Positions 1-7,520 of a DNA stretch of 22,873 nt are shown here, one piece after another; the stretch's first letter is position 1, and each line of letters starts with the position of its first letter. The DNA is from Planctomycetota bacterium. GTDB taxonomy: Bacteria; Planctomycetota; Phycisphaerae; WQYP01. Below the pieces are notes generated by a model. It was not told the origin of the DNA, did no database searches, and worked only from the letters and a program-made list of their open reading frames with translations. The stretch lies in assembly GCA_021798635.1 (NCBI GenBank), contig JAJZGH010000047.1, positions 1 through 22,873 on the forward strand, read 5' to 3'. The position numbers and the translations under genes were made by a program.

Positions 1-456
1 GCCCGGTTGGCCGGCGTAATCAGCACCGGCACCGACGGCTCGGAGCGCCTCAAGGAGTTCACCAATGGGACGCTGTCGCATACGTTCCACGCCATCGAGC
101 ACGTAACGCCCCTCACCGGCAGCGCACAATGCGGCAAGAAAGCGAATGGTCGTGCCGGAATTACCGCAAAACAATTCAGCGGAGGCATTGGGAATCTTTC
201 CGCCGAGGCCTTCGATCGAAATACTTTTTCCGGGCTTATCAACGCCCAGAGAAAATCCCAGCTTTTGCAAAGCTTCGATCATCCGCAGCGTGTCCTCGGC
301 GAACAGCACGCCGGTGAGAGTGCTTTTCCCGTCGGCCATCGCCGCCAGTGGCAACGCCCGGTTGGTAATGCTTTTGCTGCCCGCAATCCGGGGAGAGGCC
401 TTGAAAGGCCGCCCCGGCGGAGTGATGGTAATGACGTCAGGCATTTTTTCGGGCAT
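1..456 (-). CDS. aroA: 3-phosphoshikimate 1-carboxyvinyltransferase (EPSP synthase), N-terminal part, cut by the window edge
   Basis: EPSP synthase joins phosphoenolpyruvate to shikimate-3-phosphate in the cytoplasmic shikimate pathway to aromatic amino acids. The visible 152 residues contain the family's N-terminal landmarks: GSKSITNRAL (residues 26-35, with the substrate-binding lysine K28), the signature LFCGNSGTTIRFL (95-107) and ERMRQRPIGELLEAL (124-138). The GNSGTT form of the signature, instead of the GNAGTA of E. coli, resembles class II-like enzymes; glyphosate tolerance cannot be judged from this. The start at 456 (MPEKMPDV) has no clear Shine-Dalgarno; a second in-frame ATG is at 444. 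The gene begins 33 bp after the stop of the secreted-protein gene and is probably co-transcribed with it. The C-terminal two thirds lie outside the window. Confidence 0.95.
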   Translation of the reverse strand, partial: MPEKMPDVITITPPGRPFKASPRIAGSKSITNRALPLAAMADGKSTLTGVLFAEDTLRMIEALQKLGFSLGVDKPGKSISIEGLGGKIPNASAELFCGNSGTTIRFLAALCAAGEGRYVLDGVERMRQRPIGELLEALRAVGAGADYAGQPG

Positions 457-489
457 AAGTGCAACAACGCTTCGCGTGAAACCGCCGGA

Positions 490-1539
490 TTAATGGGCTT
501 GCAGAGCGGAAATCCTGTGGGGGATGGGAACTTTGGGGAAAAGTTTCTGCACCGCGCCAGCCTGGCCTTGAGAACCGGTAATGGCATTGACCGCCAAAAG
601 AACAGCGGCCGGATTGCTTTGGGCATTAAGGCCCGAGAGGGAAAAATTGGTCGTTCCGGTAATGGCGTTCATGGCATTGGCGGCATTGTTGATGGCTGGA
701 AATGCGGAAAGCATCTGTTTGCGGTCCAATAAGTGGGCACTAAAATATTGTGCCGTATCACTCATCAGAACAGTTAATGTGTTCATGGCTGCAAGTTTTT
801 GTGCATCCGTCAAGGTGGCGCCGTGCTGCGCCGCTTCCGCCAAGTCCGCTGTCAGACTGCTGATGATATCCAGATTGGTGGGGACAACATCCTGATAGTG
901 TGCAATACCACGGGCCATGGCCTTGGCGATGAGATTGGCCAAGCCGGCAGGAAGGGGATTTTGTGTCAATAAAACAGAGCTCATTTCCCCGGCGACAAGC
1001 GGGTCGGTTTCAACGGCCAAGGCTTGTTGCACCGCCGTAACCGCCTGCTGGTAGGCCGGCCCGATGGACATCAGGGCCGAAAAAATATTCCCCATCCCTT
1101 TGGCTCCCCAGTATCGAACTGCGGGACTGGCATTGGTCAACGCGGCCTGCAGAGGTGCCTGCATGCTGATGTCACTAATTGAGCCGATGGTAACAGCGGC
1201 ATTCAGAGCCGTTTTTTTGTTGGCCAGCAGAGATGTGAAGTCATTGGCGACCTGCGTTCCAAAATCGTAGGTAAATTCAGCGGATGGCGGATTGATTTTT
1301 GAGAGCAGCGGAGCCAGGAGCTTCCGTCGGGCGCGAACCATATCGCGGCGATGCGCTGCCGCCGACATTTGTTGGGCGTAATATTGCACAAACGCGGCGA
1401 TTTTGGTCTGGTCGTCCGCGGAAGGCGTGCCGCGGCTAGGCGGCGGCAGCGGAGGGGCCGCCGCGGAAGCTAACTGGGTTAAAAATAAACCCGCCGAACC
1501 CAGCAGGGACAGTACCACGCGTTTTTGCCGCTTAGCCAT
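490..1539 (-). CDS. Secreted Ala-rich helical protein of unknown function, possibly HEAT-like
   Basis: I do not recognise a named family. The 349-residue product starts MAKRQKRVVLSLLGSAG and has a clear signal peptide: basic N-terminus, hydrophobic core and likely cleavage after LASA near residue 26. A Pro/Ser-rich linker (about 28-40) follows. The rest is Ala/Leu-rich and looks all-helical; the stretch around QAALTNASPAVRYWGAKGM (about residues 130-150) resembles a HEAT repeat of the PBS-lyase type. There are no catalytic motifs, cysteine pairs or further membrane segments. The start at 1539 is chosen because the reading frame upstream gives no plausible protein, while here a signal peptide begins after a GGAGATACAGGATTT leader. 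A promoter candidate lies at 1640-1668. It precedes aroA by 33 bp, so the two are likely co-transcribed, although the functions look unrelated. Confidence 0.75.
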   Translation of the reverse strand: MAKRQKRVVLSLLGSAGLFLTQLASAAAPPLPPPSRGTPSADDQTKIAAFVQYYAQQMSAAAHRRDMVRARRKLLAPLLSKINPPSAEFTYDFGTQVANDFTSLLANKKTALNAAVTIGSISDISMQAPLQAALTNASPAVRYWGAKGMGNIFSALMSIGPAYQQAVTAVQQALAVETDPLVAGEMSSVLLTQNPLPAGLANLIAKAMARGIAHYQDVVPTNLDIISSLTADLAEAAQHGATLTDAQKLAAMNTLTVLMSDTAQYFSAHLLDRKQMLSAFPAINNAANAMNAITGTTNFSLSGLNAQSNPAAVLLAVNAITGSQGQAGAVQKLFPKVPIPHRISALQAH

Positions 1540-1639
1540 AAATCCTGTATCTCCGATGCGATGAAGGGCTGATCGGCCCGCTGAACCAGCAGCAGGCATG
1601 ATACGATTTTTCCGCCCAAAGCCGTCCACACAATGCTGA

Positions 1640-1668
1640 ACCGTAACACGCGCAGCGCCGCATGTCAA
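1640..1668 (-). promoter_or_regulatory. Candidate sigma70-type promoter for the secreted protein and aroA
   Basis: On the minus strand, TTGACA (1668-1663) is a perfect -35 box. A 17-bp spacer separates it from TACGGT (1645-1640), a weak -10 matching only at T, A and the last T. It lies about 100 bp upstream of the start at 1539, just past the stop of the UVR gene. The 13-bp direct repeat at 1670-1695 sits immediately upstream of the -35 box. Confidence 0.45.
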
Positions 1669-1669
1669 G

Positions 1670-1695
1670 ATTCACGCGGTCAATTCACGCGGTCA
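1670..1695. repeat. Perfect 13-bp tandem duplication over the stop codon of the UVR gene
   Basis: ATTCACGCGGTCA occurs twice back to back (1670-1682 and 1683-1695) without mismatch. On the minus strand this is TGACCGCGTGAAT twice, and the first TGA (1695-1693) is the stop codon of the UVR-motif gene. The second copy ends next to the TTGACA of the promoter candidate, so a direct-repeat regulator site is an alternative to a neutral duplication. Confidence 0.9.
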
Positions 1696-2598
1696 GGCCG
1701 TACCGGGGTCTTTAGCGGAATGGTCTTGAGCTTGCGAATCCGGCGTAACTTTGCGGCGGGATTTCCGGGCGGTGGCCGCCCGGCGTTTAGCGGTGACTGT
1801 CCGCACCGCAGGTTTAACCATCGTCACGGCCCCGGCGGCATGCAGGGCCATAAGCTGGTCCCGCAATTGCGCCGCCTCTTCATATTTTTCATCAGCCACC
1901 GCTTTTTTCAGCAACTTATTAAGTTCCTCACGTGGGTCCGGCGGCAGTTGTCGGCGAATGTCATGAATCATATCTGACAGAATTAAAGCTTCCGGAGATT
2001 CTTTGGCCGCGGGATTGCCATAGGTATGAATCACATTGCGCAGTGTGCCTCGGAGAAAAGCGATAGCGGTATTGATGTAACCATCACGCAAAGCGGCACA
2101 GGCGCGGGCGCGCCCTTCCATCATGATAATATAGGGGCGATACTGTTCGAGAATTTCCCGGTCCTGCTCGGTGGGGCCGAATTTATGGCACAGGTTTAGC
2201 ACCCCGATATTATGGCGCGTGTCCCGTACCACCCCGTCATATTGTCCCAGGACAAAGAGACTTAAATAGCGGTGATAAAACATCGCCGATTCTTCGCGTA
2301 GTACCTGGCATTCGCGCCGCGTAAGCTGAAAAGCTTTTTCTTCTCCACTGGTTTCGCGGTGTTTTTTCAGGCGATGGAGTTGATAATCCAGTTCCGACGC
2401 ATATTTGTGCGGGCGCCTGCCGTCCGGGCGGCCGCTGACTTCCATTTGCAGCAGACCCAGATCCAGCCTTAATTGAATTTTAGGTTTGCCATCGCGTCCG
2501 CGGATAATGCGAACGTTGACTTGTCCGGGTTCAAAACTCCAACCAGAGAGGGCGGAAGAAATATCCACACTTTCCGGATTTTTTGGTGAGCGCCGCAT
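1693..2598 (-). CDS. UVR (UvrB/UvrC-motif) domain protein, planctomycete type
   Basis: A 301-residue cytoplasmic protein. Residues 15-65 form a conserved-looking block (GWSFEPGQVNVRIIRGRDGK, then a QLRLDLGLLQMEVSGRPDG stretch). Residues 66-215 are helical and rich in charged and aromatic residues. Residues 221-252 form a UVR motif (DPREELNKLLKKAVADEKYE followed by EAAQLRDQL), the helical hairpin by which UvrB and UvrC interact and which also occurs in McsA and Clp adaptors. The tail (about 260-301) is Lys/Arg-rich and may bind nucleic acid. No helicase or nuclease motif is present, so it is not UvrB or UvrC. The start at 2598 is well fixed by GGGAGGT five bases upstream; longer in-frame starts lack this. 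A perfect TATAAT lies 47 bp upstream. I recall similar proteins in planctomycete genomes but know no function. Confidence 0.8.
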   Translation of the reverse strand: MRRSPKNPESVDISSALSGWSFEPGQVNVRIIRGRDGKPKIQLRLDLGLLQMEVSGRPDGRRPHKYASELDYQLHRLKKHRETSGEEKAFQLTRRECQVLREESAMFYHRYLSLFVLGQYDGVVRDTRHNIGVLNLCHKFGPTEQDREILEQYRPYIIMMEGRARACAALRDGYINTAIAFLRGTLRNVIHTYGNPAAKESPEALILSDMIHDIRRQLPPDPREELNKLLKKAVADEKYEEAAQLRDQLMALHAAGAVTMVKPAVRTVTAKRRAATARKSRRKVTPDSQAQDHSAKDPGTA

Positions 2599-2644
2599 AT
2601 TGCACCTCCCGTAAAGTAACACCACCCTCACTGCTCTAATTAAG

Positions 2645-2650
2645 ATTATA
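2645..2650 (-). promoter_or_regulatory. Perfect -10 box (TATAAT) upstream of the UVR gene
   Basis: The minus strand reads CGCTATAATCTTAATT, with TATAAT at 2650-2645. This would start transcription near 2638, giving a leader of about 40 bases before the start at 2598. No good -35 box sits at the usual distance; TTGCGT is 20 bp upstream. Confidence 0.45.
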
Positions 2651-2820
2651 GCGAGTGCCGCGCCGGCTGCACGCAAAACTTGAGAAAATTTTACCCGCGC
2701 AAAGATTTTTTGCGTCCCAAAACATTCCCGCAACGCTGCCGCATTGAGCTATGGGAGCGCGTTGCGCTTGAAACAAAGGTCAGGAATCTTTTATTGCAAT
2801 TCATTCTTGCAAAGCGGCGG

Positions 2821-4818
2821 CTACGGGGCCAGATGCGGCGCAATCTCATGGCCATGCGTAAATTCATAGTAGAGCCGGGCGTATTGGCCGTTACGTTCCA
2901 GCAGGCTCTGGTGGGTGCCGTGCTCAACAATGCGACCGTGATCCAGTACCAGCACCTGATGAGCTCCAATAATGGTGCTTAGACGGTGTGCCACAATAAA
3001 CGTGGTGCGGTTTTCCACCAGGCGCTCCAGAGCCTTTTGAATAAGCAATTCGGTTTGTGTATCAATGGCGCTGGTGGCTTCATCGAGAATTAAAATGCGC
3101 GGATTGGCGAGAAACGCCCGGCAAAAGCAGACCAGTTGCCGCTGGCCCAGGCTCAGCGATCCGCCGCGTTCACCCACATCAGTCTGGAAACCGTCTTTAA
3201 GCCGAGAGAGGATGTCGTAACAATCCAACTGCCGGGCGGCGTCATAAACCTGCTGGTCCGTCGCATCGGGGCGGGTGTAGCGGATGTTATCCATGACGGT
3301 ACCGGTGAAGAGAAAATTATTCTGGGAAACAATGCCGGTTTGTCGATGCAGACTTTCGCCATGAACCTTTCGCAGATCATAACCATCCATGAGAATTCGC
3401 CCCTGCTGGGGCTGATAGAATCGGCAGATCAGACTGATCACCGTGGATTTGCCGCAGCCGGTCTGCCCGACCAGCGCGATGGTTTGTCCGGCCTGGGCGT
3501 CAAAATTAACATCATGGAGCACCGGCTTGGCAGGATCATAGCCGAAGGTTACGTGCTCAAAGCGCACCGCACCGCGAATTTCCGGAAGCAGCACGGCATC
3601 GGGTTCATCGGTGACCTGTGGCTTTTCCGCCAGCAGATTTTGCACACGTTCGGCACACGCCATGGCCATCATCGTGTCATTGTAAAAATTGCCGAAGTTA
3701 ATGACCGGCCCCATAAACCAGTCCCAGTAAACATACAACGCAACAAGTTCCCCGACTTTGAATCGCTGGTTTGCCGGGCCATCAGCGGTATGAAAAACCA
3801 GCCACGCGCCAAATAGGAGGATAATCACTTTTCCCAGAAACCCCACCACGCCCAGCAGGGGTTGATAAATGCCGTTGATATAGGCAGCGCGCATGTTATT
3901 GGCGGTGTTGGTGGTTTGCAGATCATTAAACACGTCCAGATTCTGATTCTGCCGGTTAAAAGCGGTCACAACGCGCATTCCGGAAATATTTTCCGCCAGG
4001 TTGGTGCTCACACGCGTATAACCTTCACGCGTCATGCGCCAGGCCACGCCCACCTTTCGGCGGTAAACATTATTCATCAGATAAAGCACCGGTCCCAGCC
4101 ACAATACCGCCAGGCCCATGCGCCAGTCCATCAGCATAATAATGGCCGCCGCAATGAGCATCATGGTGAGGTTGGAAAATGCGGTATTAATTCCCCAGAC
4201 AATAAAATTGGACATGGAATCAATATCGCTGGTGCCGCGCGTCAGGATGCGGCCAAAACGTGTTTTGTCATAGAAGTTCATGGACAGTTCCTGCAAATGC
4301 GCGAAAACAGCCCGGCGCAGCGTGAAAATCACTTTCTGCCCGATCAACGTGGTGTAATAAATTCCGAAACGTTGCAGCAGCAGGGCCGCGGTCATGGTTA
4401 AAGCCCACGCGCCAATGGTAGAGGTAATATTACAGTACGCCAGTTCCCGCCGGCCAAGATGCGCCAGCGTTCCCGCGGCACCGACACTGAACCAACTGAT
4501 TATATTGATGATATAAGATGTGAATATATTTGGATGTTTTCCGGGAATATCCGTGTCCACCAGTTGCTGCATATAACGCGGCGTGATCATTTCCAGTAAA
4601 TTCACCATCGTGCCCACCACGGTGGTAAGAATATACGCATTGCGATACGGCCGCATCCAGCCCAGCACGCCCCGGAGAACCTTGCGCTCAATGGGCTTAC
4701 GATCCGGCTCAAAATCCGGATCCAGGGATGATACGCCTCCCGATGGACCGGCGCCCTGTCGCGCTGCGGACCGCGGGGTGTCCCTCCGACGGCGTAAAAA
4801 CGGCAATAGTGGCTTCAT
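2821..4818 (-). CDS. ABC exporter half-transporter, subunit with the consensus Walker B
   Basis: A 665-residue membrane ATPase of the type IV exporter class (MsbA/BmrCD-like). Residues 1-50 are a charged cytoplasmic lead. Six membrane segments lie roughly between 60 and 375, followed by the nucleotide-binding domain: Walker A GQTGCGKST (451-459), Q-loop Q499, signature LSLGQ (555-559), Walker B LILDE (576-580, with catalytic Glu), D-loop SAID and H-loop H610. The signature deviates from LSGGQ. Its start overlaps the stop of the upstream half-transporter gene by 4 bp (ATGA), so the two are translationally coupled and probably form a heterodimer. Substrate unknown: drugs, lipids and lipid A-type molecules are all possible for this class. 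It ends 222 bp before the UVR gene. Confidence 0.93.
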   Translation of the reverse strand: MKPLLPFLRRRRDTPRSAARQGAGPSGGVSSLDPDFEPDRKPIERKVLRGVLGWMRPYRNAYILTTVVGTMVNLLEMITPRYMQQLVDTDIPGKHPNIFTSYIINIISWFSVGAAGTLAHLGRRELAYCNITSTIGAWALTMTAALLLQRFGIYYTTLIGQKVIFTLRRAVFAHLQELSMNFYDKTRFGRILTRGTSDIDSMSNFIVWGINTAFSNLTMMLIAAAIIMLMDWRMGLAVLWLGPVLYLMNNVYRRKVGVAWRMTREGYTRVSTNLAENISGMRVVTAFNRQNQNLDVFNDLQTTNTANNMRAAYINGIYQPLLGVVGFLGKVIILLFGAWLVFHTADGPANQRFKVGELVALYVYWDWFMGPVINFGNFYNDTMMAMACAERVQNLLAEKPQVTDEPDAVLLPEIRGAVRFEHVTFGYDPAKPVLHDVNFDAQAGQTIALVGQTGCGKSTVISLICRFYQPQQGRILMDGYDLRKVHGESLHRQTGIVSQNNFLFTGTVMDNIRYTRPDATDQQVYDAARQLDCYDILSRLKDGFQTDVGERGGSLSLGQRQLVCFCRAFLANPRILILDEATSAIDTQTELLIQKALERLVENRTTFIVAHRLSTIIGAHQVLVLDHGRIVEHGTHQSLLERNGQYARLYYEFTHGHEIAPHLAP

Positions 4819-6833
4819 AGCGCTCCCTCCGCCGCAACGCGCCGTGATGTTGATCCCAGCGGCGGCAGAACGCCCGGGCCGCCGCCGACAAGCTGCACCT
4901 GGGCAATTTCCCGGTAATGCCCGTGTTGGCGCAACAATTCGTCATGCGTGCCGGCCTGCGTGATAGTTCCCTCCTCCAGCACCAGCACCAGATCAGCCGC
5001 TTTGACGGTACTTAAACGGTGGGCGATGATAAAAACGGTGCGGTCCTGCAACACGAGTTCCAAAGCGCGGCGAATCAGATGTTCCGTTGCCGGATCCACG
5101 GCGGCCAGGGCGTCGTCAAGGATGAGAATGCGCGGATTGGCGACTATGGCCCGGGCGATGGCCAGTCGTTGTTTCTGCCCTCCGGAAAGCGTCAGCCCGC
5201 GTTCACCGAGCATGGTGTCATATTGCTTTGGCAGGTCCATAATAAATTCATGGGCCTGGGCAATCCGCGCCGCCGCCTCCACTTGCTCTACCGAGGCCTG
5301 GGGATCACCGTAGCGGATGTTGTTAATCACGGTATCCGAGAAAAGAAATGTCTCCTGAAATACAAATCCCATAGCCTGCCGCACCGAGCGCAGGGAAATC
5401 GATCGAATATCATGACCATCAACAAAAATCGCACCGACTTGCGGGTCATAGAAGCGGGCCAGAAGCTGCATCATCGTGGTTTTGCCGGCACCGGTAGGAC
5501 CCACCAGCGCTGTAACCGAGCCGGGAGGCGCCTGAAAGGAGATATTTTTTAAGACCGGCTTTTCCCGATGGTAGCCGAAGGTAACACCGGAAAATTCCAC
5601 CGCGCCCGGTCCCGGTGGCAATGGCGGTAACGCTGCTTGAGCGATACTGGGATAGGCATAGAGAATTTCAAAGAATCTCCGGGCGGAAACCACGGCCATC
5701 TGATATTGGTTGGCAATCTGGTTAATTTGTTGCAAACGGGAGAGAATCGCACCCATCGCTACGCCGAATACCAGAATATCACCGGCGTGCAGTTTTCCGC
5801 TGACCGCCAGCAGAGCACCTAGAAAAAACAGCAGCAGATTGGCTCCCGTGGCGATTCCCCGAATCACGGGAATAAAATTCGCCCACATGCCCACCGTGGT
5901 CATTACCTGTGAAAAATAGGTATCGGCAGTCGCGTTGTATTTGTCGGTTTCTGTAGTCTCGGTGGCAAAAGCCTTGACCACGTTTACGCCTGCGACATTT
6001 TCGCTGTACACGTTGACCAGTTTATCGCCCGTCGTCATGAGATCGCGCTGCACTGGCCGCATTTTTTTTCCAAACCGCAGGATGTACCAGATCCAGAATG
6101 GCACGGGAAGTAAGGACGCCAAACCCACCCAGGGATTGATGGTGGCGATTAAAATATTATAACCAATTGTGTAGCCGACAATTTCCGCGATGGAAACCAG
6201 AGACAAGTTGACGAAAAACCGCACATTATGCAGATCCGACAAAGCCCTGTTGATCAATTGCCCGCTGGAATGGGCGTCATGAAATGAAAAGCCCACCTGC
6301 TGAAGCTGATCATACACCGCCGATCGCATGTGAAATACCATATCCATGCTTAAGCGGGTGTTGGTGATGCTGCGAAAAAAATTGCATACACTCGAAAGAA
6401 CGATAAAAAACGCCAACATCCCCACCAGCATCAACGCCACATGCAGCGAACCGGTGCGAAACGCATTCCAGTCCGGCTTTTGCGAGCCCCCAGCGATCCC
6501 CGTCCCCGCTGAACTTAGTGTGGTGCCGACGGTATTGATCACCACGCGCGTGAGGTCTACAGCCGAAATTTCCAGAAAGACGCCCAGCCCCACCAGCAGA
6601 CACGCCAGAACCGCCAGCCATTTTACCGGCCGCACAAACTGGAACATGTGCCTGATGAGTTCAAAATTGCTGAAGTTATTCGGATCGCGTGATGCCGTAT
6701 TCGGTGGAAGCGGCCCGGCAGTGCAGGCAAATTCTGGATGGTTGCCGCCCCGCGCAGGCTCTGCTCCAGGCGGTTGATCCGACCGCGGCTGACCTGAATT
6801 CGAAGATTGCTTGTCGCGTTGCATACGTGCCAC
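4815..6833 (-). CDS. ABC exporter half-transporter, subunit with a degenerate Walker B (Asp for Glu)
   Basis: A 672-residue exporter half-transporter. An unusually long, polar, Pro/Gly-rich N-terminus (1-55) precedes six membrane segments (about 70-345) and the nucleotide-binding domain: Walker A GPTGAGKTT (445-453), Q-loop Q493, canonical signature LSGGQ (549-553), Walker B ILILDDALAAVD (569-580) and H-loop H605. The catalytic glutamate after Walker B is Asp (D574), as known for the degenerate subunit of heterodimeric exporters such as TM287/288. It is the first gene of the pair and overlaps the next by 4 bp. The start is a GTG at 6833 with a weak GGCGG before it; an ATG three codons in (6824) is equally possible. 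A 15-bp palindrome lies about 80 bp upstream. Confidence 0.92.
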   Translation of the reverse strand: MARMQRDKQSSNSGQPRSDQPPGAEPARGGNHPEFACTAGPLPPNTASRDPNNFSNFELIRHMFQFVRPVKWLAVLACLLVGLGVFLEISAVDLTRVVINTVGTTLSSAGTGIAGGSQKPDWNAFRTGSLHVALMLVGMLAFFIVLSSVCNFFRSITNTRLSMDMVFHMRSAVYDQLQQVGFSFHDAHSSGQLINRALSDLHNVRFFVNLSLVSIAEIVGYTIGYNILIATINPWVGLASLLPVPFWIWYILRFGKKMRPVQRDLMTTGDKLVNVYSENVAGVNVVKAFATETTETDKYNATADTYFSQVMTTVGMWANFIPVIRGIATGANLLLFFLGALLAVSGKLHAGDILVFGVAMGAILSRLQQINQIANQYQMAVVSARRFFEILYAYPSIAQAALPPLPPGPGAVEFSGVTFGYHREKPVLKNISFQAPPGSVTALVGPTGAGKTTMMQLLARFYDPQVGAIFVDGHDIRSISLRSVRQAMGFVFQETFLFSDTVINNIRYGDPQASVEQVEAAARIAQAHEFIMDLPKQYDTMLGERGLTLSGGQKQRLAIARAIVANPRILILDDALAAVDPATEHLIRRALELVLQDRTVFIIAHRLSTVKAADLVLVLEEGTITQAGTHDELLRQHGHYREIAQVQLVGGGPGVLPPLGSTSRRVAAEGAL

Positions 6834-6913
6834 GAATCCGCCGTTGAACCAATGACCCTGCGCAAACCCGCCCCGTCATAGATGGCGGCCGGGAGGAGCG
6901 GTTTCCGCAGGGG

Positions 6914-6928
6914 TTGAAGTTACTTCAA
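6914..6928. promoter_or_regulatory. Operator-like palindrome upstream of the ABC exporter genes
   Basis: TTGAAGT-T-ACTTCAA is a perfect 7-bp inverted repeat around one central base, flanked more loosely by GGGG (6910-6913) and CCCC (6933-6936). It resembles operators of MerR- or MarR-type regulators in form. It lies 80-95 bp before the start of the exporter pair, in a region without a gene. I cannot place a convincing -35/-10 pair next to it. Confidence 0.35.
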
Positions 6929-7004
6929 ACAGCCCCGGCGTGCAAACATCCTGTAACGATACATCCTTGGCCGGTCCACGAGGTTCTGCCGGGCCATGGG
7001 TCCA

Positions 7005-7386
7005 TTATCCGTCGGCATTTCGGGCACGCATATTTCCAACGGAAGGATCAAACAACTTCCGGTAATTCATTGCCGCTTGAAAAACTTTTTTAGCATCGGC
7101 ACGTTTTCCCAACGCCTTATTCCGTAGCTTTATTCCATAGCTTTCGCGACGCACTTCGCACAACGTTAAAATTCCATCCGGGAATATCATGCCGCAGGTT
7201 TTCTTCCGCATTAGCAGTACTGACAAATGAAATGCCGGCCTTCACCAGCACGGGTCCGGATTTTCGCAAAAATCGTCCGAAGACAATAAGGTCCCGGCCG
7301 GTCTTCTGCGTTACCTGCACATCAGCGGCCGGGAATTGTTTCACTGTCGCGGCCGTACTTTCCGCGTGCTTGGGAACAGGTCGCAT
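7005..7386 (-). pseudogene. Small unknown gene, apparently frameshifted by a 13-bp tandem duplication
   Basis: From an ATG at 7386 with GGAG five bases upstream, an 89-codon frame (MRPVPKHAESTAATVK...) runs to a stop at 7117-7119. That stop lies in the second copy (minus-strand order) of a 13-bp tandem duplication (7117-7142). Removing one copy makes the frame continue SRKLWNKALGKRADAKKVFQ and then AAMNYRKLFDPSVGNMRARN to a stop at 7005. The restored length is 369 nt, or 122 residues plus stop. The product would be basic and soluble; I recognise no family. This is either a gene broken by the duplication or a gene now ending early with a new C-terminus. The rest of the 687-bp stretch between the exporter pair and the next gene (6834-7520) holds only the palindrome at 6914. 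Confidence 0.45.
7117..7142. repeat. 13-bp tandem duplication with one mismatch, at the stop of a small ORF
   Basis: TTATTCCGTAGCT (7117-7129) is followed directly by TTATTCCATAGCT (7130-7142), 12 of 13 bases identical. On the minus strand the copies read AGCTATGGAATAA and AGCTACGGAATAA; the TAA of the second is the stop of the small ORF. Because 13 is not a multiple of three, the duplication changes the reading frame. Confidence 0.85.
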
Positions 7387-7520
7387 GCATTCTCCATAAA
7401 ACCGCGGTTTGTTGATCAGCTACGGTAAACAACTATACTCGGGCGGATTTTCGGCTCCTTTGAGGGCGGCAAAGAGCTATGGAAGCCTTTCGGCCATGAA
7501 AAATGGGCAATCAATGGCGC

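Noticed and set aside
7..732. A 241-codon plus-strand reading frame
   Set aside because: It lies antisense to aroA and the secreted-protein gene, whose frames encode recognisable motifs or a signal peptide. Its translation has the Arg/Gly-rich look of a shadow frame.
2729..2766. CGCAACGC ... GCGTTGCG inverted repeat after the ABC exporter gene as a terminator
   Set aside because: Eight pairs but a 22-base loop and no T-run on the minus strand; not distinguishable from chance or a weak structure.
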